Shown: piece by piece, positions 4,993-5,598 of the stretch
Layout: each line of letters starts with the position of its first letter
Numbering within the stretch: the first letter of the stretch is position 1
From: an uncultured Treponema sp.
GTDB lineage: Bacteria; Spirochaetota; Spirochaetia; Treponematales; Treponemataceae
NCBI GenBank assembly: GCA_937885235.1
Contig: CAKZZK010000344.1
Coordinates: 1 to 5,598, forward strand
DNA: 5,598 nucleotides
Direction: 5' to 3'
Notes under the pieces: generated by a model
The model's input: only the letters and a program-made list of their open reading frames with translations
What the model was told of the DNA's origin: nothing
Database searches by the model: none
Program-made: the position numbers and the translations under genes

Positions 4993-5598
4993 GTCCTTTG
5001 GCAATTCGTGCCCAAGACTCGTCTATAGCCTTGAGGCAGTCCTCTGCGGAAAGCCTTCCCGCCACGTAGTCAAGCATTCCCTGGCGAAAGCTCGCTGTGC
5101 CCACTTCCGAGGGCATAAGTTCCGCAGGTGCGAAGCGGACGACTTCTGCCTCTGACAGAATTTGTGCCATCTCGCGTTCCACGCTGCTGCGGTAATCGGC
5201 AAAGTTTTGCGTCCTGTGCGGAAACACCGATCCTCCCCTCCGCGCCTGGGGAGCACAGGCTTCCCAGCTTGTCAGAAAGCTCAGGAACTCAGCCACACCG
5301 GGCTTATCTGTAACCGCGGCAAACATATCCCCGCTTTCAAGCAGGAGGGGGGCGGAGCTGCGGTCAAAGCACGGAAGCACAAACACGCCCACTGTGTTTT
5401 CCTCTTCTTTCCGCAACTCTGGCGGCAGGAAAGCCAGAGCCCTGCTGCTCTGCCTGTTCATCATCGCTTTCGGCGGATCCGCAAACAGGGCTCTGATGCT
5501 TTCGCCGTAGTTTGTGGCGAGGATTGCCGCCGTCCCCCCGCAGACATAGCCATCACGCAAAAAGATGCCGCCGCAGGTCTCCAATGCTGCCAGAACGG
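4985..5598 (-). CDS. ABC transporter sugar-binding protein (AglE-like), C-terminal part, 5' end missing
   Basis: The frame is open to the right window edge and continues upstream of the TTG at 5584 (VLAA precedes it), so neither start nor signal peptide is visible. About 203 residues remain. They resemble the C-terminal half of family 1 extracellular solute-binding proteins of the alpha-glucoside type: GGTAAILATNYGESIRALF, then DPPKAMMNRQ, a GDMFAAVTDKPGVAEFL segment, GGSVFPHRTQNFADY, and the distinctive FAPAELMPSEVG followed by a GMLDYVAGRLS helix. Such proteins capture oligosaccharides outside the membrane and deliver them to a permease pair. The gene ends 37 bases before the amylosucrase start. 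Its neighbours suggest sucrose or a related alpha-glucoside as ligand, but specificity cannot be read from this fragment. Permease genes do not follow it here, so they must lie upstream or elsewhere. The assignment to an ABC binding protein is good; the AglE-like subgroup is from recalled motif similarity. Confidence 0.75.
   Translation of the reverse strand, partial: VLAALETCGGIFLRDGYVCGGTAAILATNYGESIRALFADPPKAMMNRQSSRALAFLPPELRKEEENTVGVFVLPCFDRSSAPLLLESGDMFAAVTDKPGVAEFLSFLTSWEACAPQARRGGSVFPHRTQNFADYRSSVEREMAQILSEAEVVRFAPAELMPSEVGTASFRQGMLDYVAGRLSAEDCLKAIDESWARIAKGQP

Noticed and set aside
4948..5004. Upstream extension of amylosucrase by 19 residues to 5004
   Set aside because: It would overlap the end of the binding-protein gene and the stop-codon hairpin, while the ATG at 4947 has a good GGAGG.
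4985..5584. Reading the right-hand gene as a complete 199-residue protein starting at 5584
   Set aside because: The start codon would be TTG, the frame stays open to the window edge, and the sequence aligns with only the C-terminal half of sugar-binding proteins.
47..5598. Search for tRNA, CRISPR arrays, insertion sequences and phage genes
   Set aside because: By eye I saw no cloverleaf-forming segment, regular direct repeats, transposase motifs or terminal inverted repeats; nearly all sequence is accounted for by coding genes.

Overview
The window reads as the end of a draft-genome contig from a moderate-GC bacterium, most likely a spirochaete of the Treponema group. This assignment rests on recalled resemblance only: the N-terminus of the NFACT/RqcH protein, and a neighbouring protein combining a receiver-like region, a GHKL ATPase and a cyclic-nucleotide-binding domain. 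No rRNA or other phylogenetic marker is present. All real genes lie on the minus strand, so the biological order runs from high to low coordinates.

Positions 1-46 are not genomic. They match the last 46 bases of the Illumina TruSeq universal (P5) adapter. Genomic sequence starts at 47.

The right part (5598 to 2132) is a carbohydrate operon. It starts with the C-terminal part of an ABC-transporter sugar-binding protein that runs off the right edge (4985-5598). Next come a GH13 amylosucrase-type enzyme with every catalytic and sucrose-pocket residue I could place (3130-4947) and a PfkB-family fructokinase (2132-3106). Spacers are 37 and 23 bp. The simplest model is import of sucrose or a related glucoside, cytoplasmic transfer of its glucosyl unit onto an alpha-glucan (or hydrolysis) with release of fructose, and phosphorylation of the fructose to fructose-6-phosphate. 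A compact hairpin sits on the stop codon of the binding-protein gene, and a long terminator-like hairpin follows the fructokinase.

The left part (2031 to 47) is a second unit. It encodes a 446-residue regulatory protein with a degenerate receiver-like N-terminus, an RsbW/SpoIIAB-like ATPase core and a C-terminal cyclic-nucleotide-binding domain. Ten bases after it, with its Shine-Dalgarno overlapping the previous stop codon, comes the N-terminal 211 residues of an NFACT-family (RqcH/FbpA-like) ribosome quality-control protein, cut by the contig end. The regulator's start has no visible Shine-Dalgarno and a possible -10 box only nine bases upstream.

No RNA genes, CRISPR arrays, insertion sequences or phage genes were seen. 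No gene-free stretch exceeds about 100 bases. I see no clearly new multi-gene system. The most notable points are the adapter artefact, the intracellular amylosucrase-fructokinase pair beside a sugar-binding protein, and the multidomain regulator coupled to the RqcH-like gene.
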